Below the pieces are notes generated by a model that ran no database searches, had not been told where the DNA came from, and saw nothing but the letters and a program-made list of their open reading frames with translations. From assembly GCA_015272325.1 (NCBI GenBank), contig JACYLU010000002.1:124001-188000 (forward strand): 64,000 nucleotides of DNA, read 5' to 3'. This DNA is from Synechococcales cyanobacterium C42_A2020_086. GTDB taxonomy: Bacteria > Cyanobacteriota > Cyanobacteriia > Elainellales > Elainellaceae. Both the position numbers and the translations under genes were made by a program. Position 1 is the stretch's first letter. Every line of letters starts with the position of its first letter. Of the stretch, positions 56,870 through 64,000 are shown one piece after another.

Positions 56870-58018
56870 ATGACGTCTTCCTATGATGCAATCGTGATTG
56901 GGTTGGGCGGCATGGGTAGCGCCACAGCCTACCAGTTGGCCCAGCGCGGCAAGCGAGTCCTAGGTATCGAACAGTTCACTTCGCCCCATGAGCGCGGCTC
57001 TAGCCACGGCAAATCACGGATTATTCGCCAGGCCTATTTCGAGCATCCTGCCTATGTGCCGCTGCTGCAGCGGGCCTACGAATTGTGGCAGCAGATCGAG
57101 CACGACACCCAGCAGTCGCTTCTCACCCTCACAGGGGGTCTGATGCTTGGCCCCCCAGAAAGCGCCACAGTAGCCGGTAGCCTGCACAGCGCCCAGCAGC
57201 ATGATCTGCCCCATGAAGTCTGGGATGCCGCCGAGATCCATCGTCGCGTTCCGCCGCTCTGTCCACCACCGGGCACGGTTGCCCTCTACGAGCGCAAGGC
57301 CGGTATTTTGCGTCCCGAAGTCAGCATTGCCGCCCATTTGCAGCGGGCCGCCCAACTCGGTGCCGATCTTCACTTCCAAGAACCCGTGCTGGACTGGCGC
57401 ACCATGGATTCTGGAGTAGAAGTCACTACGGCTCAAGGGCAGTATCACGCCGAACGCTTGGTGATTACCCCCGGACCTTGGGCCAGCCATCTATTGAAGC
57501 TGGATTTACCCCTTGTGGTGGAACGGCAAGTGCTGTACTGGTTTCAGCCTACAACCGGCATTGAGCCGTTTCTGTCCGATCGCCTGCCCATCTACATTTG
57601 GGAAACCGAAGACGGCGTGCAGTTCTATGGTTTTCCTGCCCATGATTCGCTCCACGATGGCGCTAAAATCGCCTTCTTTCGCATGGGGCAAGTTTGCACG
57701 CCAGACACTATCGATCGCACAGTCTACGATTCCGAAATCGCAAAAATGCGACATTACATAGATATCTACATCCCAACGCTAAATGGAATACTGCTGAATA
57801 CAGCTACCTGTATGTATACCAATACCCCCGATACGCAGTTTGTGATCGGGCTGCACCCTATTTATCCCCAGGTAGTCATTGCTTCTCCTTGTTCAGGGCA
57901 CGGCTTCAAGTTTGCTAGCGTGGTCGGAGAAATTCTCGCTGATCTAGCGCTATCGGGCACCACCTTACATCCGCTGGATCTGTTTGCTCCCGATCGGTTT
58001 CAAGGAACCCGAGGCTGA
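56870..58018 (+). CDS. solA: Sarcosine / N-methyltryptophan oxidase-like flavoprotein
   Basis: A 382-residue FAD oxidase of the monomeric sarcosine oxidase/SolA family. The FAD loop IVIGLGGMGSATAYQLAQRG is at residues 8-27, FTSPHERGSSHGKSRIIRQAY at about 35-55, and the covalent flavin Cys in SPCSGHGFKFAS near residue 342. Such enzymes demethylate N-methyl amino acids, yielding formaldehyde and peroxide. ATG at 56870 is used. The exact substrate is not certain. The formaldehyde-clearing fghA gene lies 7 kb away, a loose functional link. Confidence 0.85.
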   Translation: MTSSYDAIVIGLGGMGSATAYQLAQRGKRVLGIEQFTSPHERGSSHGKSRIIRQAYFEHPAYVPLLQRAYELWQQIEHDTQQSLLTLTGGLMLGPPESATVAGSLHSAQQHDLPHEVWDAAEIHRRVPPLCPPPGTVALYERKAGILRPEVSIAAHLQRAAQLGADLHFQEPVLDWRTMDSGVEVTTAQGQYHAERLVITPGPWASHLLKLDLPLVVERQVLYWFQPTTGIEPFLSDRLPIYIWETEDGVQFYGFPAHDSLHDGAKIAFFRMGQVCTPDTIDRTVYDSEIAKMRHYIDIYIPTLNGILLNTATCMYTNTPDTQFVIGLHPIYPQVVIASPCSGHGFKFASVVGEILADLALSGTTLHPLDLFAPDRFQGTRG

Positions 58019-58147
58019 AGAGCAGTCATCTCAAGTAGCCGCATTTCAGGATGATCGAAATTAAGATCGAATTAAGATCATACCAAACGCTATCCAGCAG
58101 ATGTGTCAGAGTTTTTAACTAGCTCGATAGGTTGCCACACAACGTGA

Positions 58148-58882
58148 CTAGCCGATGATATCCGCTCCCGTGATGCTGCGATCGAGAATCGTGGCAACTA
58201 GAACATCATCGGCATAAATGCCTGTGTCGAGACGGTCGGCGCGACCACCTAAATTTTTCGTTGTATTCAGAGTGTACATGGATGTAGCACTGAAGCCAGC
58301 AATCTCGATCTTGTCTCCCTGCTGCCGTTTGAAATCTCGAACAACGGAGCCGAAGCCGCCATCAGATTCAGTGACGACCACAAAGGTGTCTGCACCCCTG
58401 CCGCCGATGAGGAGATCGCGTTCATACCCATCTCCACCGTAGCCAATCAGCCGATCGTCTCCTCGACCACCATACAGCGTATCGTTTCTTAGCCCACCTT
58501 CTAGGACGTCATCACCCCTCATCCCATATAGCGTCTCGTCCATCGCGTTACCGGTGATCAGGTTGTCGAGATCGTTTCCATAAACCAGAAATCCTTCGGC
58601 GATGCTGAGATTCTCGATGTTGGCGGGCAGAACATAGCCACTAACAAATGTAACAACTTTATCGATGCCGCTATCTACGTCTTCCACAGCAGCATCGCCT
58701 CCATCGACAATGTAGAGGTCATCTCCTCGACCTCCATACAGGATGTAATCGTTGTAGTAGTTCCCTCCAAGCCCATCTAACGTATCATCACCATCTAAAC
58801 CATACATCACTCCACCGTCATCGCCTGCCACCAGATAGTCGGGGCCATCTGTTCCGATGATGATGTCTGGACCTATTGCCAT
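58148..58882 (-). CDS. RTX calcium-binding repeat protein
   Basis: A 244-residue acidic protein made of hemolysin-type nonapeptide repeats (GGxGxDxUx), for example DGLGGNYYNDYILYGGRGDD, LYGMRGDDVLEGGLRNDTL and YGGRGDDRLIG. Calcium binds between the parallel beta turns. There is no N-terminal signal, so secretion by a type I system from the C-terminus is likely. The C-terminal ~60 residues lack repeats (VVRDFKRQQGDKIEIAGFSA), as usual for the secretion/capping domain. Confidence 0.85.
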   Translation of the reverse strand: MAIGPDIIIGTDGPDYLVAGDDGGVMYGLDGDDTLDGLGGNYYNDYILYGGRGDDLYIVDGGDAAVEDVDSGIDKVVTFVSGYVLPANIENLSIAEGFLVYGNDLDNLITGNAMDETLYGMRGDDVLEGGLRNDTLYGGRGDDRLIGYGGDGYERDLLIGGRGADTFVVVTESDGGFGSVVRDFKRQQGDKIEIAGFSATSMYTLNTTKNLGGRADRLDTGIYADDVLVATILDRSITGADIIG

Positions 58883-59572
58883 ATTGTTCTTCCTAGTTTT
58901 GCTCTTTTTTACTCTCGATTGCAGTAGCAGTGTATCTAGACCGTGTATCTAGACCAAGTGATATGGGCGGCGAAATAAATCCGATCCGAAGATCAGATCC
59001 AGCCCAGAATGAAGCATTGATACAAGTACTAAAGTGATGACTCACAGCTGCTGATGCGCCCTGCAACCTCACTGGCCTGCCTGGGAGCCGCACTGGACTC
59101 GGTGGCACCATTTAGTGGATCAGTTGAGTAGATGCCAGTAGATGCCAGTAGATGCGAACACACACTAGTCGTAGCCAGCCACAGTCACTCTATCTACATC
59201 AGCAAGCTACATCAGCAAGGTGCCGTACTGCAGCCTGCCACGCTCGGTAGAAACCCGGCAGGGATACCCAATCCGGCTGCCTGTTCATAGAAATGTGGCT
59301 ACCCCAATTATAGGAAACTGTCGCAGGAATGTCGAAACGGTGGATTGGGGACGCTATCTTGCAATTGCAAGAACGGGGCGGCCAACAAATTCTGAGTATG
59401 ACTGGTTGCCTTCATTGGTTCTTCATATTTTTTCATTACTCTTTACTCATGCCTGCAAGCCGGCTGGATACAGCCAGTCATTCTTGCACCATTCATACTC
59501 GATCTCAGTCCAGCAGCATGTTGACTTGCTGGGATTGAGCAGCAGTTGTAGTTTTAATATTTGGCGATTCCT
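58883..59572. promoter_or_regulatory. Upstream region of the far-red cluster, short tandem repeats
   Basis: About 690 bp between the RTX gene and psbA, which diverge. It holds three short tandem duplications: GTGTATCTAGACC twice (58930-58955), GTAGATGCCA three times (59128-59157) and CTACATCAGCAAG twice (59194-59219). The promoter of the far-red psbA transcript must lie here. Open frames such as 59220-59576 have no family features. Confidence 0.5.
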
Positions 59573-60661
59573 ATGACTACTCTTCTCCAACAGCGTGGAG
59601 TGCGCACGCGGTGGGAACAGTTTTGCAATTGGGTCACCAGTACTGAAAACCGCCTCTATGTCGGCTGGTTTGGCGTCTTGATGATTCCGCTTTTGCTGGT
59701 TTCTACTTGCGTGTTCGTCATCGCATTCATCGCAGCACCTCCCGTCGATATTGACGGTATTCGTGAACCTATCGCCGGATCGCTTCTGTCTGGGAACAAT
59801 ATCATCACCGCAGCGGTCGTTCCGACGTCTAATGCCATTGGACTGCACTTTTACCCGCTTTGGGAAGCCGCCAGTGTCGATGAGTGGCTTTACAATGGTG
59901 GTCCCTATCAGATGATTGCCGCTCACTATGTTCCTGCGCTTTGTTGCTACATGGGACGAGAATGGGAGCTGAGCTATCGCCTGGGAATGCGCCCCTGGAT
60001 TGCTGTGGCGTATTCGGCACCCTTGGCGGCCACAGTATCGGTATTCTTGATCTACCCGATTGGTCAGGGCAGCTTTTCTGATGGTTTGCCCATGGGCATC
60101 AGCGGTACGTTTAATTTCATGTTCGTCTTTCAAGCTGAGCATAATATCCTGATGCATCCTTTCCATATGCTAGGGGTAGCTGGTGTTTTTGGTGGATCGC
60201 TGTTTTGCGCGATGCACGGTAGTTTGGTTACCTCTAGCTTGGTGCGGGAAACCACAGAATACGAGTCTCAGAACTACGGTTATAAGTTTGGTCAGGAAGG
60301 GGAAACCTACAACATTGTGGCAGCCCACGGCTATTTCGGGCGATTGATTTTCCAATATGCCAGTTTTACCAACAGCCGGTCGCTGCACTTCTTCTTGGCG
60401 GCGTTTCCTGTCATCTGCATCTGGGCCACGGCTCTAGGTATCAGCACAATGGCGTTTAATCTCAATGGCTTTAACTTCAACCATTCAGTGCTGGATTCTC
60501 AGGGGCGTATCGTGAATACTTGGGCTGATGTGCTGAATCGCGCCAATTTAGGTTTCGAGGTGATGCACGAGCGCAACGCCCACAATTTCCCACTGGATTT
60601 AGCTTCAGGAGATGCTTATCCGGTGGCAATGTCTGCCCCTGCACTTGCCCATTCAGGTTAA
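59573..60661 (+). CDS. psbA: Far-red photosystem II D1 protein
   Basis: A 362-residue photosystem II reaction-centre protein, ATG at 59573 (a TTG frame start 12 bases upstream is unlikely). TyrZ (Y161) and every oxygen-evolving ligand are present: D170 (SFSDG), E189 (FQAEHN), H332, E333, H337 and D342 ([12 protein letters not shown]). It is therefore not chlorophyll f synthase (ChlF), which lacks these. Tyr119 and Thr154 replace the usual Phe and Ala near the ChlD1 site, the substitutions reported for far-red D1 (numbered 120/155 there). E130 and A80 are also present. With apcE2 downstream this is a FaRLiP D1. Confidence 0.88.
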   Translation: MTTLLQQRGVRTRWEQFCNWVTSTENRLYVGWFGVLMIPLLLVSTCVFVIAFIAAPPVDIDGIREPIAGSLLSGNNIITAAVVPTSNAIGLHFYPLWEAASVDEWLYNGGPYQMIAAHYVPALCCYMGREWELSYRLGMRPWIAVAYSAPLAATVSVFLIYPIGQGSFSDGLPMGISGTFNFMFVFQAEHNILMHPFHMLGVAGVFGGSLFCAMHGSLVTSSLVRETTEYESQNYGYKFGQEGETYNIVAAHGYFGRLIFQYASFTNSRSLHFFLAAFPVICIWATALGISTMAFNLNGFNFNHSVLDSQGRIVNTWADVLNRANLGFEVMHERNAHNFPLDLASGDAYPVAMSAPALAHSG

Positions 60662-60672
60662 CGGCAGATGTT

Positions 60673-60702
60673 CCCCATCGCTGCCCGAGGACGGTGATGG
60701 GG
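60673..60702 (+). terminator. Hairpin after psbA
   Basis: CCCCATC (60673-60679) pairs with GATGGGG (60696-60702), with a 16-base loop, 11 bases after the psbA stop. A T-rich stretch (ATTTCCTCCCTT) follows. It could end or attenuate the psbA message before the apc genes. Confidence 0.5.
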
Positions 60703-60860
60703 ATTTCCTCCCTTAGATTCCGCTCTACCCAACGAAGCCATTCTAGATTTAGCAATCGTTTGGCTATAGGCTGCGTGAATCGTTGATCCTGAAACTTTGA
60801 ATTTGTGCGTAAAACTATTTCTTCAAATTCTTCTGCAATTTCTTCAACAAGGAACAAGTC

Positions 60861-61337
60861 ATGAGCGTGATCACCGAACTCATCCTGAATGCTGACAGCG
60901 AGGCTCGCTATCCAGCTCCCAAGGAAATTCGCATTTTCCAAGATTTTGTTAAATCGGGAGAGCAGCGGATTCGCATTGCTTCTACCCTCGCCGAAAACGA
61001 GCAGCGGATTGTGCAAAATGCGAGCGCTCGCTTTTGGGAACGCTGTCCGGTAACGCCGAGTAACAGTGGCAATCCTCGCAAGACGGCATCCTGTCAACGC
61101 GATCAGGGCTGGTATATTCGTTTGGTGGCCTACTCAGTCTTGGCGGGCAGCGAAAAACCGCTGGCGGAGATCGGTACCATCGGCATTAAGGAAATGTACA
61201 ACTCCCTGGAAATTCCGCTGAAAAACTTGGTGGAAGCAATGCGCTGCGTCAAGGAAGAAGCGGTGTCGCTCCTCAGCGAGGAAGATGCGGCAGAAGTCGC
61301 TCCTTATTTTGACTACATTCTGCGGGCTTTGTCGTAG
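60861..61337 (+). CDS. Far-red allophycocyanin alpha-type subunit (ApcD family)
   Basis: A 158-residue phycobiliprotein alpha-type subunit. The opening SVITELILNADSEARYP, the NPRKTASCQRDQGWY block with the bilin-binding Cys at residue 78, and VSLLSEEDAAEVAPYFDYI are typical. It is closer to ApcD (SNSGNP, WERCPVTPSN) than to ApcA. By position before apcB2 in the far-red cluster it would correspond to ApcD5; that number is inferred. It forms dimers with ApcB2 and absorbs beyond 700 nm in far-red phycobilisomes. Confidence 0.85.
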   Translation: MSVITELILNADSEARYPAPKEIRIFQDFVKSGEQRIRIASTLAENEQRIVQNASARFWERCPVTPSNSGNPRKTASCQRDQGWYIRLVAYSVLAGSEKPLAEIGTIGIKEMYNSLEIPLKNLVEAMRCVKEEAVSLLSEEDAAEVAPYFDYILRALS

Positions 61338-61477
61338 ATCGAGCTTCAACCCGCTGGCGATCGATCCCAGTGGTCTATCTTTCACACTCTCTTTCACTCT
61401 CTTGGCTCTCTCTTCTGAGTTTGGTTTGTTCGAATCATTTTTGTAAACATCTATCTGCACGCATTGGAGAATAAAAC

Positions 61478-61963
61478 ATGCAAGACGCAATTACCGCTTT
61501 GATCAACTCCTCCGACGTACAAGGTCGCTATCTGGATAATGCGGGCGTCGAAAAGCTGAGGGCTTATTTTCAAAGCGGCGAAATGCGCGCTAAGGCCGCA
61601 GTTGCCATCAGCGCTAACGCCTCCTCGCTGGTCACGCAGGCGGTTGCCAAGTCCCTCATGTATACCGATATCACCGCTCCCGGTGGCAACATGTACACCT
61701 GTCGGCGCTATGCAGCCTGCATTCGCGACTTGGACTATTTCCTGCGCTATGCTACCTATGCCATGCTGGCGGGCGATCCTTCGATTCTGGATGAGCGGAT
61801 TCTCAACGGTTTGCGTGAAACCTACAATTCGCTAGGAGTCCCGATTGGCGCAACCATCCGAGCAGTGCAGGCCATGAAAGAGGTGACCACCGATTTGATC
61901 GGAGCAGACGCCGGTCGAGAGATGGGGGTTTATTTTGACTACATCTGCGCCGGGTTGAGCTAG
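61478..61963 (+). CDS. apcB2: Allophycocyanin beta subunit, far-red cluster (ApcB2)
   Basis: A 161-residue allophycocyanin beta subunit. [20 protein letters not shown], the [23 protein letters not shown] block with Asn71 (usually methylated) and the chromophore Cys81, and [17 protein letters not shown] are standard. A GGAG site lies before ATG 61478. It lies between two apcD-type genes, as in FaRLiP clusters, and is the expected partner of both. Confidence 0.9.
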   Translation: MQDAITALINSSDVQGRYLDNAGVEKLRAYFQSGEMRAKAAVAISANASSLVTQAVAKSLMYTDITAPGGNMYTCRRYAACIRDLDYFLRYATYAMLAGDPSILDERILNGLRETYNSLGVPIGATIRAVQAMKEVTTDLIGADAGREMGVYFDYICAGLS

Positions 61964-62149
61964 ATCCAGCGAAATGCCATCGGGATACAAAATCCCCTGC
62001 CCCCTCACTGGCGGCGTCAGCAATATGCACCTCGGAGAGGCCGTTCCTTGTTGGGACGTGGGGGGGCTTCCTTGTTCATTAGTGCATTTGATTCATTCTG
62101 ATGTATCCATCGGCTTATCCGTCGATGTCACTCGAAGCCAACAGAATCC

Positions 62150-62629
62150 ATGAGCGTTATTACTCAAGCGATTATTAGCGCCGACCGCGAAGCACGATAC
62201 CTAAGCGTCGGTGAACTCGAAGCCATTCGCGACTTTTACACCACTGGAGCCAACCGGCTGCGGATTGCCACCATTCTAACGGCCAACGAGCAGCAGATCG
62301 TGGAGAAGGGCAGTCAGGTGTTTTGGCAACGCTGTCCAATTACGCCGAGCAACAGCGGTAATCCCACCTATCGCGCTTCCTGCCTACGCGATCAGACGTG
62401 GTATGTGCGGCTAGTCGCCTATGCAGTTGTTGCGGGAGATACGGAGCCAATAGCCGCCAGCGGCACTCGCGGTGCCAAGCAGATGTATTCCTCGCTGGGA
62501 GTACCGTTAGAGAACGTGACGGAATGTATGTGCTGCTTAAAAGAAGCTGCTCTGTCCCTGTTGTCTTTAGAGGATGCTTCTGCGGTAGCTCCCTATTTTG
62601 ATTTTTTGATTCAGGGATTTAAGCCTTGA
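62150..62629 (+). CDS. Far-red allophycocyanin alpha-type subunit (second ApcD family)
   Basis: A 159-residue alpha-type subunit, clearly similar to the one at 60861: SVITQAIISADREARYL, ITPSNSGNPTYRASCLRD with Cys78, and LLSLEDASAVAPYFDF. By position before apcE2 it would correspond to ApcD2; that number is inferred. It differs by extra cysteines (ECMCCLKE). The next gene starts 19 bp downstream. Confidence 0.85.
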   Translation: MSVITQAIISADREARYLSVGELEAIRDFYTTGANRLRIATILTANEQQIVEKGSQVFWQRCPITPSNSGNPTYRASCLRDQTWYVRLVAYAVVAGDTEPIAASGTRGAKQMYSSLGVPLENVTECMCCLKEAALSLLSLEDASAVAPYFDFLIQGFKP

Positions 62630-62648
62630 GACGCAAGGAGAAGAGCGC

Positions 62649-62996
62649 GTGAAAACCATTGTCAATTTAACGATTCCAGCCATTGTAGAGGCAATCGAAA
62701 CCGTATTAAGTGAAGAGCCATACTGCTCTCATCCCCAGATTGCGGCTATTCCCAATCTACGTGAAGAGTTAATTACCTATGTGCTGCATCGTGTACGCAG
62801 CCGCTATCGAGTCGTGGATTCCAAAGACAAGATTTCTGTTGTCTTTCGTTCGCTAACTATTTCACCAGAAGAGAAACAAAGTATCGAGGCTGCTGTTTAT
62901 CAAGGTATTCGCGATTTAACCCAAGTGTTTGAACATTCGGTGTTGACATTTGCAGCTCAGTCGAGTGCTGAAGCCTATCTCACCCCATTGCGATGA
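62649..62996 (+). CDS. Small protein in the far-red apc operon, possibly ComFB-like
   Basis: A 115-residue protein starting with GTG at 62649, with AAGGAG 6-11 bases upstream. It is mainly helical, with LREELITYVLHRVRSRYRVVDSKDK and a later AAVYQGIRDLTQVFEHS. That order resembles the ComFB family, in which NRLPPxY lies in the place of HRVRSRY and a terminal AV-x-xGL helix follows. ComFB proteins bind cyclic dinucleotides in cyanobacteria. The match is weak, the Asn-Arg-Leu-Pro core is not kept, and I would not rely on it. It sits between apcD and apcE2 and so may serve far-red phycobilisome assembly or control. Confidence 0.5.
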   Translation: MKTIVNLTIPAIVEAIETVLSEEPYCSHPQIAAIPNLREELITYVLHRVRSRYRVVDSKDKISVVFRSLTISPEEKQSIEAAVYQGIRDLTQVFEHSVLTFAAQSSAEAYLTPLR

Positions 62997-63139
62997 TCGG
63001 GGATGAAAAACTGAGAACTGCTAAGTGCTGCTGTTCAAAATTGAAGCGAACTATCAAACCATTGAATCATTAGAACTCCTGAATCGATTTTGGTCTCCTA
63101 TTCTTTCTTTATTCTCTCTATTGAGGCAATTGAACGTCC

Positions 63140-64000
63140 ATGAGTGCTCATGCGAACGGTGGAAGCCCCATGGCTTACCCGCAACGATATCATACGCTAC
63201 CAACGGCTGTGCTCTCCCAAGCCGAGCAGCAAGATCGCTGTCTCAAAACGAGCGAGTTGCAAACACTGTCTAACTTTTTTCAAGAAGGTGCTAAACGGTT
63301 AGAGATTGCCGCCACGCTGACTCAACATGCCAACGAAATTATCTCGGCGGCTGCCAATCGCATTTTCTATGGCGGCGCATCTATGGCTTATCTGGAGCCA
63401 CCACCCAACCGCGAGAATTTGCCCGGATACACGCTGCCACCCCGTTTGGCTCCGTCTCGTCGCCCCAAAGAGCGGTTGAACTTGCAAATGTCCAGCTATG
63501 GTAACCCGCTGCGGGGATTGCTGGAGTGGATGCAAACTCAATTCAGCCAGGATCGCGATCCTTTGCCCGACGGGTTCCGCCCAATCAATGTGCGGCGCTA
63601 TGGCAGCGTGCGGATGCGGCGTTCAATGCGCGATATTAGCTGGTTTCTGCGTTACGTCACCTATGCAATTGTGGCGGGTGACTCCAGCATTCTTCGCGTC
63701 AACGCGCAGGGGCTGCGGGGTGTTATCCCTGAAGATGTCACGGAAGCCACAGTAGTCGCCATTCGAGAAATGCGCTGGCGTTCTCTCAGCTATTTCAAAT
63801 CCGATCCTGAAGCGGTAGCCATCATCCAGCAGCCCTTCGACGATCTGATTGCGGCCTATCTCGTAGAGAAGCCAACACCACGCCTGCGGCAGGGCATCTC
63901 GATCCATCAACAGGGGTTAGAACTGCCCGAGAGCTACACGCTGACGGCCTCCCGCCATCGCTTTGTGATGAAGCCGCAGTTAGCCGAGACCGAGAAGCAG
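63140..64000 (+). CDS. apcE2: Far-red core-membrane linker ApcE2 (5' part, runs off the window)
   Basis: The first 287 residues of a core-membrane linker, ATG at 63140, open to the right edge. The phycobilin domain shows NVRRYGSVRMRRSMRDISWF, LRYVTYAIVAGD and LSYFKSDPEAVAII. The chromophore Cys of normal ApcE is absent and is replaced by GVIPEDVTEA: VIPEDV at residues 195-200 is the published marker of ApcE2 from far-red strains, in which phycocyanobilin is held non-covalently. The N-terminus is distinctive too (ANGGSPMAYPQRYHT). The linker repeats lie beyond the window. Confidence 0.95.
   Translation, partial: MSAHANGGSPMAYPQRYHTLPTAVLSQAEQQDRCLKTSELQTLSNFFQEGAKRLEIAATLTQHANEIISAAANRIFYGGASMAYLEPPPNRENLPGYTLPPRLAPSRRPKERLNLQMSSYGNPLRGLLEWMQTQFSQDRDPLPDGFRPINVRRYGSVRMRRSMRDISWFLRYVTYAIVAGDSSILRVNAQGLRGVIPEDVTEATVVAIREMRWRSLSYFKSDPEAVAIIQQPFDDLIAAYLVEKPTPRLRQGISIHQQGLELPESYTLTASRHRFVMKPQLAETEKQ

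Noticed and set aside
59573-60661. psbA as chlorophyll f synthase (ChlF)
   Set aside because: All manganese-cluster ligands (D170, E189, H332, E333, D342) are present; ChlF lacks them.
63025-63273. 82-codon frame before apcE2
   Set aside because: Overlaps the apcE2 start in another frame and has no family features.

Overview
The window is cyanobacterial chromosome. The evidence is a far-red photosynthesis gene cluster at the right edge (a D1 protein, allophycocyanin subunits and the start of a far-red core-membrane linker), carboxysome genes (a CcmM paralogue, a CcmK-type shell protein and a probable McdA/McdB positioning pair), and many conserved cyanobacterial families (DUF3119-DUF3086-PlsY, DUF3153, DUF2949, MlaE). 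No rRNA, tRNA, CRISPR array or prophage was recognised.

Layout. 1-33.6 kb is ordinary core genome: MlaE permease, DUF3119/DUF3086/plsY, a SIMPL protein, murF, rpsU, a nitrilase-family amidase, pyrE, an alpha/beta hydrolase, a ParA plus coiled-coil pair that fits McdAB, an M16 peptidase, fructosamine kinase, gpmA, pyruvate kinase, pmbA/tldE, osmC, menE plus GNAT, a BON lipoprotein, alr, a RppA/RppB-like two-component pair, a redoxin-like/2OG-dioxygenase fusion, DMT exporters, and a two-gene urate pathway (hpxO, hiuH).

33.7-46.8 kb is a distinct island. It holds second-copy or zinc-related genes: cysS (with an in-frame TGA), a short ccmM with one SSUL domain, hisI, two COG0523 GTPases, folE, sufE, a GDCCVFC zinc-ribbon protein, a DsrE-like protein, thrS and hemB. 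Four near-identical 17-20 bp palindromes resembling the Zur operator sit directly upstream of cysS/ccmM, sufE, thrS and hemB. The octamer GCGATCGC (HIP1) occurs 13 times in about 11.8 kb here and only 3 times in the other 52 kb, and the stretch is visibly more AT-rich, so I infer transfer from a HIP1-rich cyanobacterium. A broken IS903-like transposase lies at the right edge, and a sequence like its terminal repeat lies in inverted orientation at the left edge. The cysS end of the island is decaying.

46.8-59.5 kb returns to host-like sequence: a RhtA-like exporter, S-formylglutathione hydrolase, an uncharacterised ATPase with a multi-winged-helix partner, an orphan CcmK-type protein, an M28 peptidase, a sarcosine/N-methyltryptophan oxidase and an RTX-repeat protein.

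59.57-64 kb is one end of a far-red light photoacclimation (FaRLiP) cluster: psbA (water-oxidising D1 with Tyr119 and Thr154, not chlorophyll f synthase), apcD-type, apcB2, apcD-type, an unassigned small gene and apcE2. ApcE2 carries the VIPEDV motif in place of the chromophore cysteine and runs off the window. The rest of the cluster (rfpABC, psb2, psa2, chlF) would lie to the right if complete.
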